A stretch of 64,000 nt of DNA. Origin: Mycolicibacterium parafortuitum (lineage in GTDB: Bacteria > Actinomycetota > Actinomycetes > Mycobacteriales > Mycobacteriaceae). Below the pieces are notes generated by a model. The model was given only the letters and a program-made list of their open reading frames with translations, did not search any database and had not been told where the DNA came from. The translations under genes were made by a program, and so were the position numbers. Each line of letters begins with the position of its first letter. The first letter of the stretch is position 1. Shown here one piece after another: positions 34,783 to 42,531 of this stretch. The DNA lies in NCBI RefSeq assembly GCF_002086815.1, contig NZ_MVID01000032.1:1-64000 (forward strand), written 5' to 3'.

Positions 34783-35501
34783 CCGTTGACTTCGACCGTC
34801 TCGGCGTGGGCGCCGGAACAAAGGTGATCGACGTCGGGTGCGGCGCCGGCCGGCACACGTTCGAGGCGTTCCGGCGGGGTGCCGACGTCATCGGATTCGA
34901 CCAGAACGCATCGGATCTCAACGACGTCGACCAGATCCTGCAGGCGATGAAGGAGCAGGGTGAGGCGCCCGCGTCGGCCAAGGCGGAGGTCGTCAAGGGT
35001 GACGCACTGGACCTGCCCTACTCCGACGGCACCTTCGACTGTGTGATCGCCTCCGAGATCCTCGAGCACGTGCCCGCCGACGAGCAGGCCATCTCCGAAC
35101 TCGTACGGGTGCTCAAACCCGGTGGGGTGCTGGCGATCACGGTTCCCCGCTGGCTGCCCGAGCGCATCTGCTGGGCGTTGTCCGACGAGTACCACGCCAA
35201 CGAGGGTGGGCACGTGCGCATCTATCGCGCCGACGAGCTGCGCGACAAGGTGCTCGCGCACGGGCTGAAGCTGACGCACACCCACCACGCGCACGCGCTG
35301 CACTCACCGTTCTGGTGGCTCAAATGTGCTGTGGGCACAGAGAAGAACGACCATCCAGCCGTTTCCGCGTACCACAAGCTGCTGGTCTGGGACATGATGG
35401 ACCGGCCATGGCTGACGCGCACCGCAGAAGCCGCGCTGAACCCGCTGATCGGCAAGAGCGTCGCCCTCTACTTCAGGAAGCCAGCTACAGCCGATGCCTG
35501 A
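34776..35501 (+). CDS. Class I SAM-dependent methyltransferase, probable MMP sugar O-methyltransferase (MeT3)
   Basis: This 241-residue protein has motif I VIDVGCGAGRHTFEAFRRGA, an acidic residue after strand 2 (VIGFDQNASDL) and motif II/III (FDCVIASEILEHVPADEQAISELVRVLKPGG). The fold is that of UbiE-type methyltransferases. In the MMP pathway a 3-O-methyltransferase methylates each new mannose, and this gene, lying between manT and the hydrolase, is the best candidate. Assignment of 3-O versus 1-O activity is inference. It overlaps both neighbours (7 and 8 nt). Confidence 0.78.
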   Translation: MLTVDFDRLGVGAGTKVIDVGCGAGRHTFEAFRRGADVIGFDQNASDLNDVDQILQAMKEQGEAPASAKAEVVKGDALDLPYSDGTFDCVIASEILEHVPADEQAISELVRVLKPGGVLAITVPRWLPERICWALSDEYHANEGGHVRIYRADELRDKVLAHGLKLTHTHHAHALHSPFWWLKCAVGTEKNDHPAVSAYHKLLVWDMMDRPWLTRTAEAALNPLIGKSVALYFRKPATADA

Positions 35502-36558
35502 CATTCCCGGTGTGCCGGGGGTGTTCACTCCGGCCCAGTGCCGGCAGACAGCCGAATCCATTGCCGCGACGCAGGAGTCGAGCGGCGCCATCCCGTGGTC
35601 GGTCGGTGGTCACACCGACCCCTGGGACCACATCGAGAACGCGATGGCACTGACCGCCGCGGGGCTGCTCGAGCCCGCCCGCGCGGCGTTCGAATGGTCG
35701 CGCGCCACGCAGCGTCCCGACGGCACCTGGCCGATCCAGTTGCGTGACGGGGTGATCGAGGACGCCAACAGCGACACCAACTTCTGCGCCTACATCGCCA
35801 CCGGGGTGTGGCACCACGTGCTGGTCACCGGCGACCGCGACTTCGCGGAGACCATGTGGCCGGTGGTGGCCAAGGCCATCGGCTTCGTGCTGGAGTTGCA
35901 GCAGAGCACCGGTGAGATCACCTGGGCCCGTGGGAAAGGCGGCGACGCCGACGAGGCGCTGCTGACCGGATGCGCGAGTATCTACCACAGCATCCGGTGC
36001 GCGCTGGCGCTGGCCGATTACGTCGGCGACCCGCAGCCCGAATGGGAGGTCGCCGTCGGGCGGCTCGGGCACGCGATCGCCGACCACCCGGGCGCGTTCG
36101 TCACCAAGGACCGTTGGTCGATGGAGTGGTACTACCCGATTCTCGGTGGCGCACTGCGTGGTTCGCGGGCGCTGGCACGCATCGACGAACGCTGGGACGA
36201 CTTCGTGGTACCCGGGCTCGGGATCCGCTGCGTGGATGATCGGCCGTGGGTGACCGGCGCCGAAACCTGCGAACTGGTGATGGCCCTGGACGCGATCGGG
36301 GAGCGCGAGCGCGCCCTGGAGCAGTTCTCCGCGATGCACCACCTGCGCGAGGAGGACGGCTCGTACTGGACCGGGCTGGTGTACTCCGACGGCAAGCGGT
36401 GGCCGGTGGAGCGCACCACCTGGACGGGTGCCGCGGTGATCCTGGCCGCCGACGCGCTGTCGTCGACCACGCCAGCCAGCGGCATCTTCAGGGGCGAGGA
36501 TCTACCCAGAGGCCTTGAGGGCGTGTACGACTGCGAATGCGCGGCCAGCGAGCGCTAG
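35494..36558 (+). CDS. (alpha/alpha)6-barrel protein, probable MMP hydrolase MmpH
   Basis: This 354-residue protein is often annotated as a prenyltransferase because of its helical toroid. It contains repeated helical-hairpin motifs (IPWSVGGHTDPWDHIENAMAL, WPIQLRDG, DTNFCAYIATGVWHHV, WSMEWYYPILGG) with acidic and aromatic residues suited to carbohydrate binding. In the MMP cluster this position is held by MmpH, an endo-mannosidase that cleaves mature MMP to give new primers. Function is inferred from operon context. Its TAG stop and the convergent met1 TAG share the sequence CTAG. Confidence 0.75.
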   Translation: MPDIPGVPGVFTPAQCRQTAESIAATQESSGAIPWSVGGHTDPWDHIENAMALTAAGLLEPARAAFEWSRATQRPDGTWPIQLRDGVIEDANSDTNFCAYIATGVWHHVLVTGDRDFAETMWPVVAKAIGFVLELQQSTGEITWARGKGGDADEALLTGCASIYHSIRCALALADYVGDPQPEWEVAVGRLGHAIADHPGAFVTKDRWSMEWYYPILGGALRGSRALARIDERWDDFVVPGLGIRCVDDRPWVTGAETCELVMALDAIGERERALEQFSAMHHLREEDGSYWTGLVYSDGKRWPVERTTWTGAAVILAADALSSTTPASGIFRGEDLPRGLEGVYDCECAASER

Positions 36559-37235
36559 CCCGCGTCGGTCAGCGTCCCGGGCATGCCCGCCACCCGCTCG
36601 AGCACGCGCATCGAGCCGGTCGCGCGGACCTCGCTGAAATCCCCGGTGCCCAGCGCACGCTGGTAGATCAGGAACGGTGCGCGGCCACCGTCGGCGGGAT
36701 CCGGGAACACGTCGTGGATCACCAGCGCACCGCCGACCTCGACCCACGGGGCCCAGCCGTCGAAGTCGCGGTTGGCTGCCTCCTCGGTGTGGCCACCGTC
36801 GATGAACAAGAACCGCAACGGAGTTCGCCATCCGCGGGCGACCACCGGCGAACGCCCGACGATGGCGACGATGTGCTCGTCGAGCCCGGCGCCGTCGAGG
36901 GTGTGGCGCAACGTCGGCAGGGTGTCGAACAGGCCGGTGACGGGATCGACCATCGATGCGTCGTGGTACTCCCAGCCGACCTGATGTTCCTCGGAGCCGT
37001 GATGGTGGTCGACGGTGTAGATCAGGCCGCCGGTCTGCTGCGCTGCCGCGCCGAGCATCACCGTCGACTTGCCGCAGTACGTCCCGATTTCGACTCCCAC
37101 ACCGTCACCGAGATAGCGCACGGCGGTGTCGTAGAGGGCGCGACCCTCGTCAGCCGGCATGAAGCCGATGACCTTCTCGGCGTACTCGAACAGGGCTGCG
37201 GCGTCCGCCGGCAACGCGGCGTCGGTGGTATCCAT
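36555..37235 (-). CDS. SAM-dependent O-methyltransferase, probable MMP 1-O-methyltransferase MeT1
   Basis: This 226-residue Methyltransf_24-type protein has motif I GVGVEIGTYCGKSTVMLGAA, YTVDHHHGSEEHQ after strand 2, and FLFIDGGHTEEAANRDFDGW with VIHDVFPD, which suggests a divalent-metal site. MeT1 of M. hassiacum is Mg-dependent and blocks the reducing end of early MMP precursors, which fits. ATG 37235 was chosen; an in-frame ATG at 37265 lies inside the operator and touches the tetR start. It is convergent with the hydrolase gene and divergent from tetR. Confidence 0.78.
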   Translation of the reverse strand: MDTTDAALPADAAALFEYAEKVIGFMPADEGRALYDTAVRYLGDGVGVEIGTYCGKSTVMLGAAAQQTGGLIYTVDHHHGSEEHQVGWEYHDASMVDPVTGLFDTLPTLRHTLDGAGLDEHIVAIVGRSPVVARGWRTPLRFLFIDGGHTEEAANRDFDGWAPWVEVGGALVIHDVFPDPADGGRAPFLIYQRALGTGDFSEVRATGSMRVLERVAGMPGTLTDAG

Positions 37236-37258
37236 CGAGGTCCGAGTGTAGTAGCGTC

Positions 37259-37272
37259 CGGACATGTGTCCG
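37259..37272. promoter_or_regulatory. TetR-type operator at the divergent tetR/met1 starts
   Basis: CGGACATGTGTCCG has arms CGGAC/GTCCG. The core GGACATGTGTCC equals the reverse complement of the core in the manT promoter at 33462-33473. It overlaps the GTG start of tetR and the possible upstream ATG of met1, so binding would block both genes. Confidence 0.8.
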
Positions 37273-37835
37273 ATCCGGCTCTGGAGTCGACGCGGCGACG
37301 CTTGACAGCCCGGCAGGCCGACACGGTGGACCGGCTGGGCCGGGCGGCTCTCGACTTGCTTCGGCGTGAGGGATTCAGCGGGCTGACGGTGCGCCGGGTG
37401 GCCGCCGAGGCGGGCGTCGGCGCCGCCACCGCCTATACCTATTTCTCGTCCAAGGAGCACCTCGTCGCCGAGGTGTTCTGGCGGCGACTGATCGGCTCGC
37501 CGCGCATCGAGCACACCTCCGACGACCGCGCCGCACGGGTCACCGAGGTGCTCGCCCACATCTCCTCTCTCGTCGCCGACGAACCGGAGTTCGCCGGCGC
37601 GGTGACCACCGCGCTGCTCGGCAGGGATCCCGACGTGGAGGAACTCCGGGCGCGCATCGGCGCCGACGTCCGCGGCAGGCTGGCCGAAGCGCTCGGGTCG
37701 GCCACCGACCCGGACGTGATCGACGCGCTGGAGATGCTCTACTCGGGGGCGCTGGTGCGCGCCGGTATGGGCCACGCGTCCTACGGGGCGATCGCCGCGA
37801 AGCTGGAGAAGTCCGCGCGGCTGCTGCTCGGGTGA
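37266..37835 (+). CDS. TetR-family regulator, probable repressor of the MMP cluster
   Basis: This 189-residue protein has a TetR helix-turn-helix (ALDLLRREGFSGLTVRRVAAEAGVGAATAYTYFSSKEHLVAEVF) and a ligand-binding C-terminal domain ending KLEKSARLLLG. GTG at 37266 is the only sensible start. No ribosome-binding site precedes it and the palindromic operator covers it, so the mRNA may be leaderless. The identical operator in front of manT, 3.8 kb away, suggests it controls both halves of the MMP cluster. Its ligand is unknown. Confidence 0.87.
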   Translation: MSDPALESTRRRLTARQADTVDRLGRAALDLLRREGFSGLTVRRVAAEAGVGAATAYTYFSSKEHLVAEVFWRRLIGSPRIEHTSDDRAARVTEVLAHISSLVADEPEFAGAVTTALLGRDPDVEELRARIGADVRGRLAEALGSATDPDVIDALEMLYSGALVRAGMGHASYGAIAAKLEKSARLLLG

Positions 37836-37845
37836 GGTGAGCCGG

Positions 37846-38442
37846 TCAGTGCGGGCCGAGCAATGCGGTCGCCGCGACGACCGCGGGGCCGGCGATGCCG
37901 CTCATGTCTCGCCCGTCCTCGACGAAAAGTGCGGTCAGCTCCCGTAGGCCACCCAGCAGGATCAGCGCGATCGGCGGAGTGATCGGGTCCAGGCCGGCAC
38001 GCCGGAATCCCACGCTGCTGGTCAGCGTCACCAGCATGTCGGTCAGGTCCTGCATCACCTGCCGGTGCAGCGGGCGTGCCACCGCACCGAGCGCGGGGGC
38101 CTCCCGGATCCAGCACAGCGTGATCGCCGGCCGGGCGCTGATGTGCTCGACATAGGCGTCGACGGCCTGGCGGATCTGTCGCCGCCAGTCCGACTCGGCG
38201 TCGACGGCGGCGTTGATACCCGCGATGAGGTCGACGTTGTTGCGGCGCAGCAGCTCGAGCAGACACTGCTCCTTGCTGGCGAAGTGCTCGTAGAACGTGC
38301 GCTTGGAGGTCCGCGCGTGCCGCACGACGTCGGCGACGGTGGTGTCACGGAATCCGCGATCGCCGATCGAGGTCGCCAGGCCGTCGAGCAGGCGGTCGGT
38401 GACCGGGCCCGCGTCGGCGAGCGCCACCGGTGTCGGGGTCAC
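37846..38442 (-). CDS. TetR-family regulator divergent from CYP138 (Rv0135c-like)
   Basis: This 198-residue protein has a TetR HTH (DRGFRDTTVADVVRHARTSKRTFYEHFASKEQCLLELL) and an effector domain. GTG 38442 was chosen because GAGGAGG lies 6 nt upstream of it; an in-frame GTG at 38451 directly abuts that site. In M. tuberculosis the orthologue Rv0135c also faces cyp138. It probably represses the P450 and itself through GGTAC-rich sites in the 57-bp intergenic region. Confidence 0.88.
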   Translation of the reverse strand: MTPTPVALADAGPVTDRLLDGLATSIGDRGFRDTTVADVVRHARTSKRTFYEHFASKEQCLLELLRRNNVDLIAGINAAVDAESDWRRQIRQAVDAYVEHISARPAITLCWIREAPALGAVARPLHRQVMQDLTDMLVTLTSSVGFRRAGLDPITPPIALILLGGLRELTALFVEDGRDMSGIAGPAVVAATALLGPH

Positions 38443-38474
38443 ACCGAACACCTCCTCAACCCTTGCGGCCTGTT

Positions 38475-38495
38475 GGTACTACCCGGTACCGTACT
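38475..38495. promoter_or_regulatory. Putative operator between tetR and cyp138
   Basis: The stretch contains GGTAC, the palindrome CGGTACCG and a further GTACT within 21 bp. GGTAC and GTACC recur in the first cyp138 codons. Its placement between divergent genes suggests TetR half-sites, although the symmetry is not perfect. Confidence 0.45.
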
Positions 38496-38499
38496 CGCC

Positions 38500-39837
38500 A
38501 TGACGACGGTACACCGCAGTACCAAGCCCGCCGCCCTCGACCTCCCGGTCCGCCTTCCGCCGGCGCCCCGGATCCCGCGCCTCGCCCAGGCCCTCGGCTT
38601 CTCGCTGTCGCGGCAGTGGACCGTCGAACAGATCGCCCGCCGCTACGGCGACGCGTTCACGATGACGCTGCCGGTTTTCGGCCCGACCGTGATGATCACC
38701 GAGCCGACGCTGGCCAAACAGGTGTTCATGGCCAACACCGACGACGTCGGCAACATTCAGCCGAACCTGTCCCGGGTGCTGGGGTCGGGATCGGTGTTCG
38801 CGCTCGACGGGATGGACCACCGGCGCCGCCGCAAGCTGCTCACCCCGCCGTTCCACGGCAAGAGCATCAAGAACTACGAGACGATCTTCGAAGAGGAGAC
38901 GCTGCGCGAGGCGGCGAACTGGCCCGACGGGCAGCCGTTCGAGACGCTCGAACCGATGATGCGGATCACCCTGAACGTGATCCTGCGGGCCGTGTTCGGC
39001 GCCGACGGTGCGCAACTCGACGAGTTGCGGCGGATCATCCCGCCGTGGGTCACGCTCGGGTCCAGGCTGTCGGTGCTGCCGACGCCGCAACGCACCTACG
39101 GACGGTTCAGCCCGTGGGGCAGGCTGGCCACCTACCGCCGCCAGTACGACGAGGTGATCGGTCGGCTCATCGACGCCGTACAGGCCGATCCCGCCTTCGA
39201 CACCCGCGACGACGTGCTGGCGCTGCTGCTGCGCAGCACCTACGAGGACGGTTCGTCGATGTCGCGTCAGGACATCGGCGACGAACTGCTGACCCTGCTG
39301 GCCGCCGGCCACGAGACCACCGCCGCGACGCTCGGCTGGGTGTTCGAGCGCATCAGCCGCCACCCCGACGTGCTGGCGAAGCTGGCGGCCGAGGCCGACA
39401 CCGACGACAACGACTACCGTCAGGCGGTGATCCTGGAGGTCCAGCGGGCCCGCACCATCATCGACTTCGCGGGCAGGCACGTCTACGCGCCGACCTTCGA
39501 ACTCGGTGAATGGGTTGTCCCGCAGGGGTATTCGATCGTCGTCGCGATCCGGGAGGTGCATCATCGCAGCCAGGACTTCCCGGATCCGCAGCGCTTCGAC
39601 CCGCAGCGCTTCGTCGGGCAGCGACCCCCGACGCTGTCGCACATCCCGTTCGGGGGCGGCACCCGGCGCTGCGTCGGGGCGGCGTTCGCCAACGTCGAGA
39701 TGGACGTCGTACTACGGACGGTGCTGCGGCACTTCACCATCGAGACGACCGCCGCGGCGGGGGAGAAGATGCACTCGCGGGGAGTGGCCTACACCCCGGC
39801 CGACGGCGGCCGTGTCGTGATGCGCCGGCGGCGCTAG
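38500..39837 (+). CDS. Cytochrome P450, CYP138-like
   Basis: This 445-residue P450 has the I-helix oxygen-binding motif LLAAGHETTAATLGW, ExxR (EVQRAR) in the K-helix, and the haem-thiolate loop FGGGTRRCVGAAFA with the axial Cys. The order TetR-P450-msrA-NTF2-SDR-DUF427 repeats M. tuberculosis Rv0135c-Rv0140, where the P450 is CYP138A1 (Rv0136). The substrate is not known; lipids or xenobiotics are possible. ATG 38500 starts right after the GGTAC-rich operator region. Confidence 0.92.
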   Translation: MTTVHRSTKPAALDLPVRLPPAPRIPRLAQALGFSLSRQWTVEQIARRYGDAFTMTLPVFGPTVMITEPTLAKQVFMANTDDVGNIQPNLSRVLGSGSVFALDGMDHRRRRKLLTPPFHGKSIKNYETIFEEETLREAANWPDGQPFETLEPMMRITLNVILRAVFGADGAQLDELRRIIPPWVTLGSRLSVLPTPQRTYGRFSPWGRLATYRRQYDEVIGRLIDAVQADPAFDTRDDVLALLLRSTYEDGSSMSRQDIGDELLTLLAAGHETTAATLGWVFERISRHPDVLAKLAAEADTDDNDYRQAVILEVQRARTIIDFAGRHVYAPTFELGEWVVPQGYSIVVAIREVHHRSQDFPDPQRFDPQRFVGQRPPTLSHIPFGGGTRRCVGAAFANVEMDVVLRTVLRHFTIETTAAAGEKMHSRGVAYTPADGGRVVMRRRR

Positions 39838-39838
39838 T

Positions 39839-39876
39839 TCAGACTTCAGCGGCGAGCCGCGAATCAGACTTCAGCG
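39839..39876. repeat. 13-bp direct repeat at the cyp138/msrA convergent junction
   Basis: TCAGACTTCAGCG occurs at 39839-39851 and 39864-39876. The second copy is the 3' end of msrA including its TGA, and the first lies just after the P450 stop, so a gene end has been duplicated. Confidence 0.8.
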
Positions 39877-40373
39877 CGCTTCGGCAGTTTCCAGCCCGGC
39901 CGGGGGAAGTGGCAGGTGTAGCCGGTCGGGTAGCGCTCCAGATAGTCCTGGTGCTCGGGCTCGGCCTCCCAGAAGTCCGGCGCGGGGCTCACCTCGGTGA
40001 CCACCTTGCCGGGCCACAGCCCTGACGCGTCCACATCGGCGATGGTGTCCAGCGCGATCTGGCGCTGCTCGTCGTCGACGTAGAAGATCTCCGACCGGTA
40101 GCTGGTGCCGATGTCGTTGCCCTGCCGGTTCTTCGTCGTCGGGTCGTGGATCTGGAAGAAGAACTCCAGCAGCGCGCGGTAGTCGGTCTGCGCCGGGTCG
40201 TAGACGATCTCGATCGCCTCGGCGTGGCCGGGGTGATTGCGGTAGGTGGGGTGGTCGTTCTGCCCGCCGGTGTAGCCGACCCGGGTGGACACCACTCCGG
40301 GCTGCTTGCGGATCAGATCCTGCATGCCCCAGAAGCATCCGCCCGCCAGAACTGCTCGCTCGTAGTCGCTCAC
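39864..40373 (-). CDS. msrA: Peptide methionine (S)-S-oxide reductase
   Basis: This 169-residue enzyme repairs methionine-S-sulfoxide in proteins. The catalytic Cys13 is in AGGCFWGMQ. Also conserved are GYTGGQNDHPTYRNH, GHAEAIEIVYDP, FFQIHDPTTKNRQGNDIGTSYRS and the end HFPRPGWKLPKRAEV. GTG 40373 has an AAGGAG ribosome-binding site. In M. tuberculosis msrA (Rv0137c) lies in the same place and orientation. Confidence 0.96.
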   Translation of the reverse strand: MSDYERAVLAGGCFWGMQDLIRKQPGVVSTRVGYTGGQNDHPTYRNHPGHAEAIEIVYDPAQTDYRALLEFFFQIHDPTTKNRQGNDIGTSYRSEIFYVDDEQRQIALDTIADVDASGLWPGKVVTEVSPAPDFWEAEPEHQDYLERYPTGYTCHFPRPGWKLPKRAEV

Positions 40374-40472
40374 GCCTGCTCCTTCTCGGTGGCTGTATCC
40401 CTGCTCCCCATAGTGCCTGTGTACAACCGCGGGCGAAACGTTCGTGTTCCGGGCGGCGATTACGGAAATGTG

Positions 40473-40895
40473 ATGCGAGTGTCCACCGCAGCCGTCGTTG
40501 TGACCGCTGCCCTTGCCGTGACCGGTGCCGCTGCCGCCTGGGTCGCGCCGAACGCGGTCGCGGAGACCGCCGTACTGGCCGAGCAACCCGGCGACGGGCG
40601 CGCGGTGTTCCTCAACGACCCCGCGATCGTCGACCCCCAGCCGTTGCGTGCCGAGTCGTACCACCGCGTCCCCGGCGACCGGGCCGTCGCCGTGCACTTC
40701 ACCACCGGCACCCCGCAGTGCTTCGGCGTGCACGCCACCGCCACCGAGACCGCCGACGCGGTCACCGTCGAGTTGCAGGGCGGGACGCTGCCCGGCGCGG
40801 TCGACAAGGCCTGCATCATGCTCGCGGTGTTCGGCTCGATCGAGGTTCCGCTGCAGGAGCCGCTCGGCGACCGCCAGGTGCTCACCGTGTTCTGA
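40473..40895 (+). CDS. Small secreted protein of unknown function
   Basis: This 140-residue protein starts with a signal peptide (VVVTAALAVTGAAAAWVAPNAVA). The mature domain of about 110 residues is rich in beta-type sequence and has two cysteines (TPQCFGVHA and DKACIMLAV) that could form a disulfide. No family was recognised. It lies between msrA (divergent) and the KstR-type box of the next gene pair. A GGAAATG precedes the ATG. Codon use is normal for the window. Confidence 0.72.
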   Translation: MRVSTAAVVVTAALAVTGAAAAWVAPNAVAETAVLAEQPGDGRAVFLNDPAIVDPQPLRAESYHRVPGDRAVAVHFTTGTPQCFGVHATATETADAVTVELQGGTLPGAVDKACIMLAVFGSIEVPLQEPLGDRQVLTVF

Positions 40896-40912
40896 CGCTC
40901 GACAAGCCCGGG

Positions 40913-40926
40913 TAGAACGTGTTCTA
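40913..40926. promoter_or_regulatory. KstR-type operator (TnnAACnnGTTnnA)
   Basis: TAGAACGTGTTCTA matches the published 14-bp KstR consensus TnnAACnnGTTnnA at every fixed position and is a palindrome with arms TAGAAC/GTTCTA. It lies 10 nt upstream of the GTG of the Rv0138-like gene. KstR represses cholesterol/sterol catabolism genes in actinobacteria. Confidence 0.78.
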
Positions 40927-40935
40927 GTTCTGGGT

Positions 40936-41442
40936 GTGACGAGCAGCACCTTCAGCCGCGAGGAACTCGCCGAGGCGTTCGGTCGGTTCGAGGCCACGGT
41001 CGACCGGGCCGCCCAGACCCGGGATTGGGATCCGTGGGTTGACCAGTACAGCGACGACATCCTCTACATCGAGCACGCCGCGGGGACGATGCGCGGGCGC
41101 GAACAGGTGCGGCCATGGATCTGGAAGACGATGGAGAGCTTCCCGGGCAGCTACATGACGTCGTTCCCGTCGCTGTGGCATGTGATCGACGAGAGCACCG
41201 GCCGCATCATCTGCGAGCTCGACAACCCGATGCGCGACCCCGGTGACGGCACCATCATCAGCGCCACCAACCTCTCGATCCTCACCTACGCCGGGGACGG
41301 GAAGTGGAAGCGGCAGGAGGACGTCTACAACCCGCTGCGATTCGTGTCCGCGACGGTGAAGTGGTGCCGCAAGGCCGAGGAACTCGGCACCTTGCCCGAC
41401 GAGGCCGCCGAGTGGATGGCCAAGTACGGCGGCCGCAAGTGA
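40936..41442 (+). CDS. NTF2-like (SnoaL fold) protein, Rv0138-like
   Basis: This 168-residue single-domain protein of the nuclear transport factor 2 fold has an N-terminal helix (REELAEAFGRFEATVDRAA), the cone strands with DWDPWVDQYSDDILYIEHAAGTMRGREQV, and the C-terminal KWKRQEDVYNPLRFVSATVKWCRK. Members are often isomerases or dehydratases acting on steroids or polyketides. It matches M. tuberculosis Rv0138 in length and place. It overlaps the next gene (GTGA), and a KstR-type box suggests sterol-linked regulation. Confidence 0.87.
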   Translation: MTSSTFSREELAEAFGRFEATVDRAAQTRDWDPWVDQYSDDILYIEHAAGTMRGREQVRPWIWKTMESFPGSYMTSFPSLWHVIDESTGRIICELDNPMRDPGDGTIISATNLSILTYAGDGKWKRQEDVYNPLRFVSATVKWCRKAEELGTLPDEAAEWMAKYGGRK

Positions 41443-42455
41443 CCGCTCTGGTGATCGGTGCCAACGGCTACCTCGGCAGCCATGTCACCCGCCAACTCGT
41501 CGCCGCCGGTCAGGACGTGCGCGTGATGGTCCGCGACGGCGCCAACACCGTCGGTATCGACGACCTCGCGGTCACCCGGTTCGTCGGCGACATCTGGAAC
41601 TCCGCGGTGTTGCGCGAGGCGATGACGGGCTGCGACGTCGTCTACTACTGCGTCGTCGACACCCGCGGCTGGCTGCGCGACCCGGCGCCGCTGTTTCGCA
41701 CCAACGTCGACGGCACCCGCAACGTGCTGGACGTCGCGGTCGAACCCGAGATCGCGGCAGGGCTACGCAAGTTCGTGTTCACCAGCAGCTATGTGACCGT
41801 GGGCCGCAAGCGGGGACGGGTCGCCACCGAGGCCGACGTGATCGCCGACCCGGCGACGTTGACCCCGTACGTGCGATCCCGGGTACAGGCCGAGAACCTG
41901 GTGATGGAGTACGCGCGTGAGCGCGGCCTGCCCGCCGTCGCGATGTGCGTGTCCACCACCTACGGCGCCGGCGACTGGGGCCGCACGCCGCACGGCGCGA
42001 TCATCGCCGGCGCGGCGTTCGGCAAGCTGCCGTTCGTGATGTCCGGTATCGAACTGGAAGCCGTCGGGATCGACGACGCCGCCGCGGCGCTGCTGTTGGC
42101 CGCCGACAAGGGACGGGCCGGGGAGCGGTACCTGATCTCGGAGAAGATGATCTCCAACGGCGAGGTGGTCCGGATCGCGGCCGAGGCCGCCGGGGTACCC
42201 GCGCCGTCCAGGTCGGTCCCGCTGGCGTTGTCCTACGCGATGGCGGCGCTCGGCAGCGTCAAGGCGAAGCTGACCGGGACCGATGAGCGTATGTCGCTGG
42301 GCTCGCTGCGGCTGATGCGCGCCGAGGCCCCGGTCGACTGCTCGAAGGCGCGGCGTGAACTCGGATGGCAACCACGGCCCGTCGAGGAATCGATCCGCGA
42401 GGCCGCGAGGTTCTGGGTGGGTCTGCGCGACGCGAAACGGCGACGCTCCGCCTAG
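41439..42455 (+). CDS. NAD(P)-dependent SDR/epimerase-like oxidoreductase, Rv0139-like
   Basis: This 338-residue extended SDR has an N-terminal Rossmann motif (ALVIGANGYLGSHVTRQLVAAG), FVGDIWN after strand 3 and FVFTSSYVTVG. The catalytic Tyr is followed by Arg where Lys is usual (PYVRSRVQAENL instead of YxxxK), which is atypical. It resembles 3-beta-hydroxysteroid dehydrogenase/dihydroflavonol reductase-like proteins. Co-transcription with the NTF2 protein under a KstR-type box suggests a sterol or related substrate; the substrate is not shown. Confidence 0.87.
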   Translation: MTALVIGANGYLGSHVTRQLVAAGQDVRVMVRDGANTVGIDDLAVTRFVGDIWNSAVLREAMTGCDVVYYCVVDTRGWLRDPAPLFRTNVDGTRNVLDVAVEPEIAAGLRKFVFTSSYVTVGRKRGRVATEADVIADPATLTPYVRSRVQAENLVMEYARERGLPAVAMCVSTTYGAGDWGRTPHGAIIAGAAFGKLPFVMSGIELEAVGIDDAAAALLLAADKGRAGERYLISEKMISNGEVVRIAAEAAGVPAPSRSVPLALSYAMAALGSVKAKLTGTDERMSLGSLRLMRAEAPVDCSKARRELGWQPRPVEESIREAARFWVGLRDAKRRRSA

Positions 42456-42531
42456 CCGTCACGACACCTGGCCGTCGCGGTCAGCCTGCACCTGGGCACC
42501 GACGACCCGGCCCGGCTGCGACAATCTGTCG

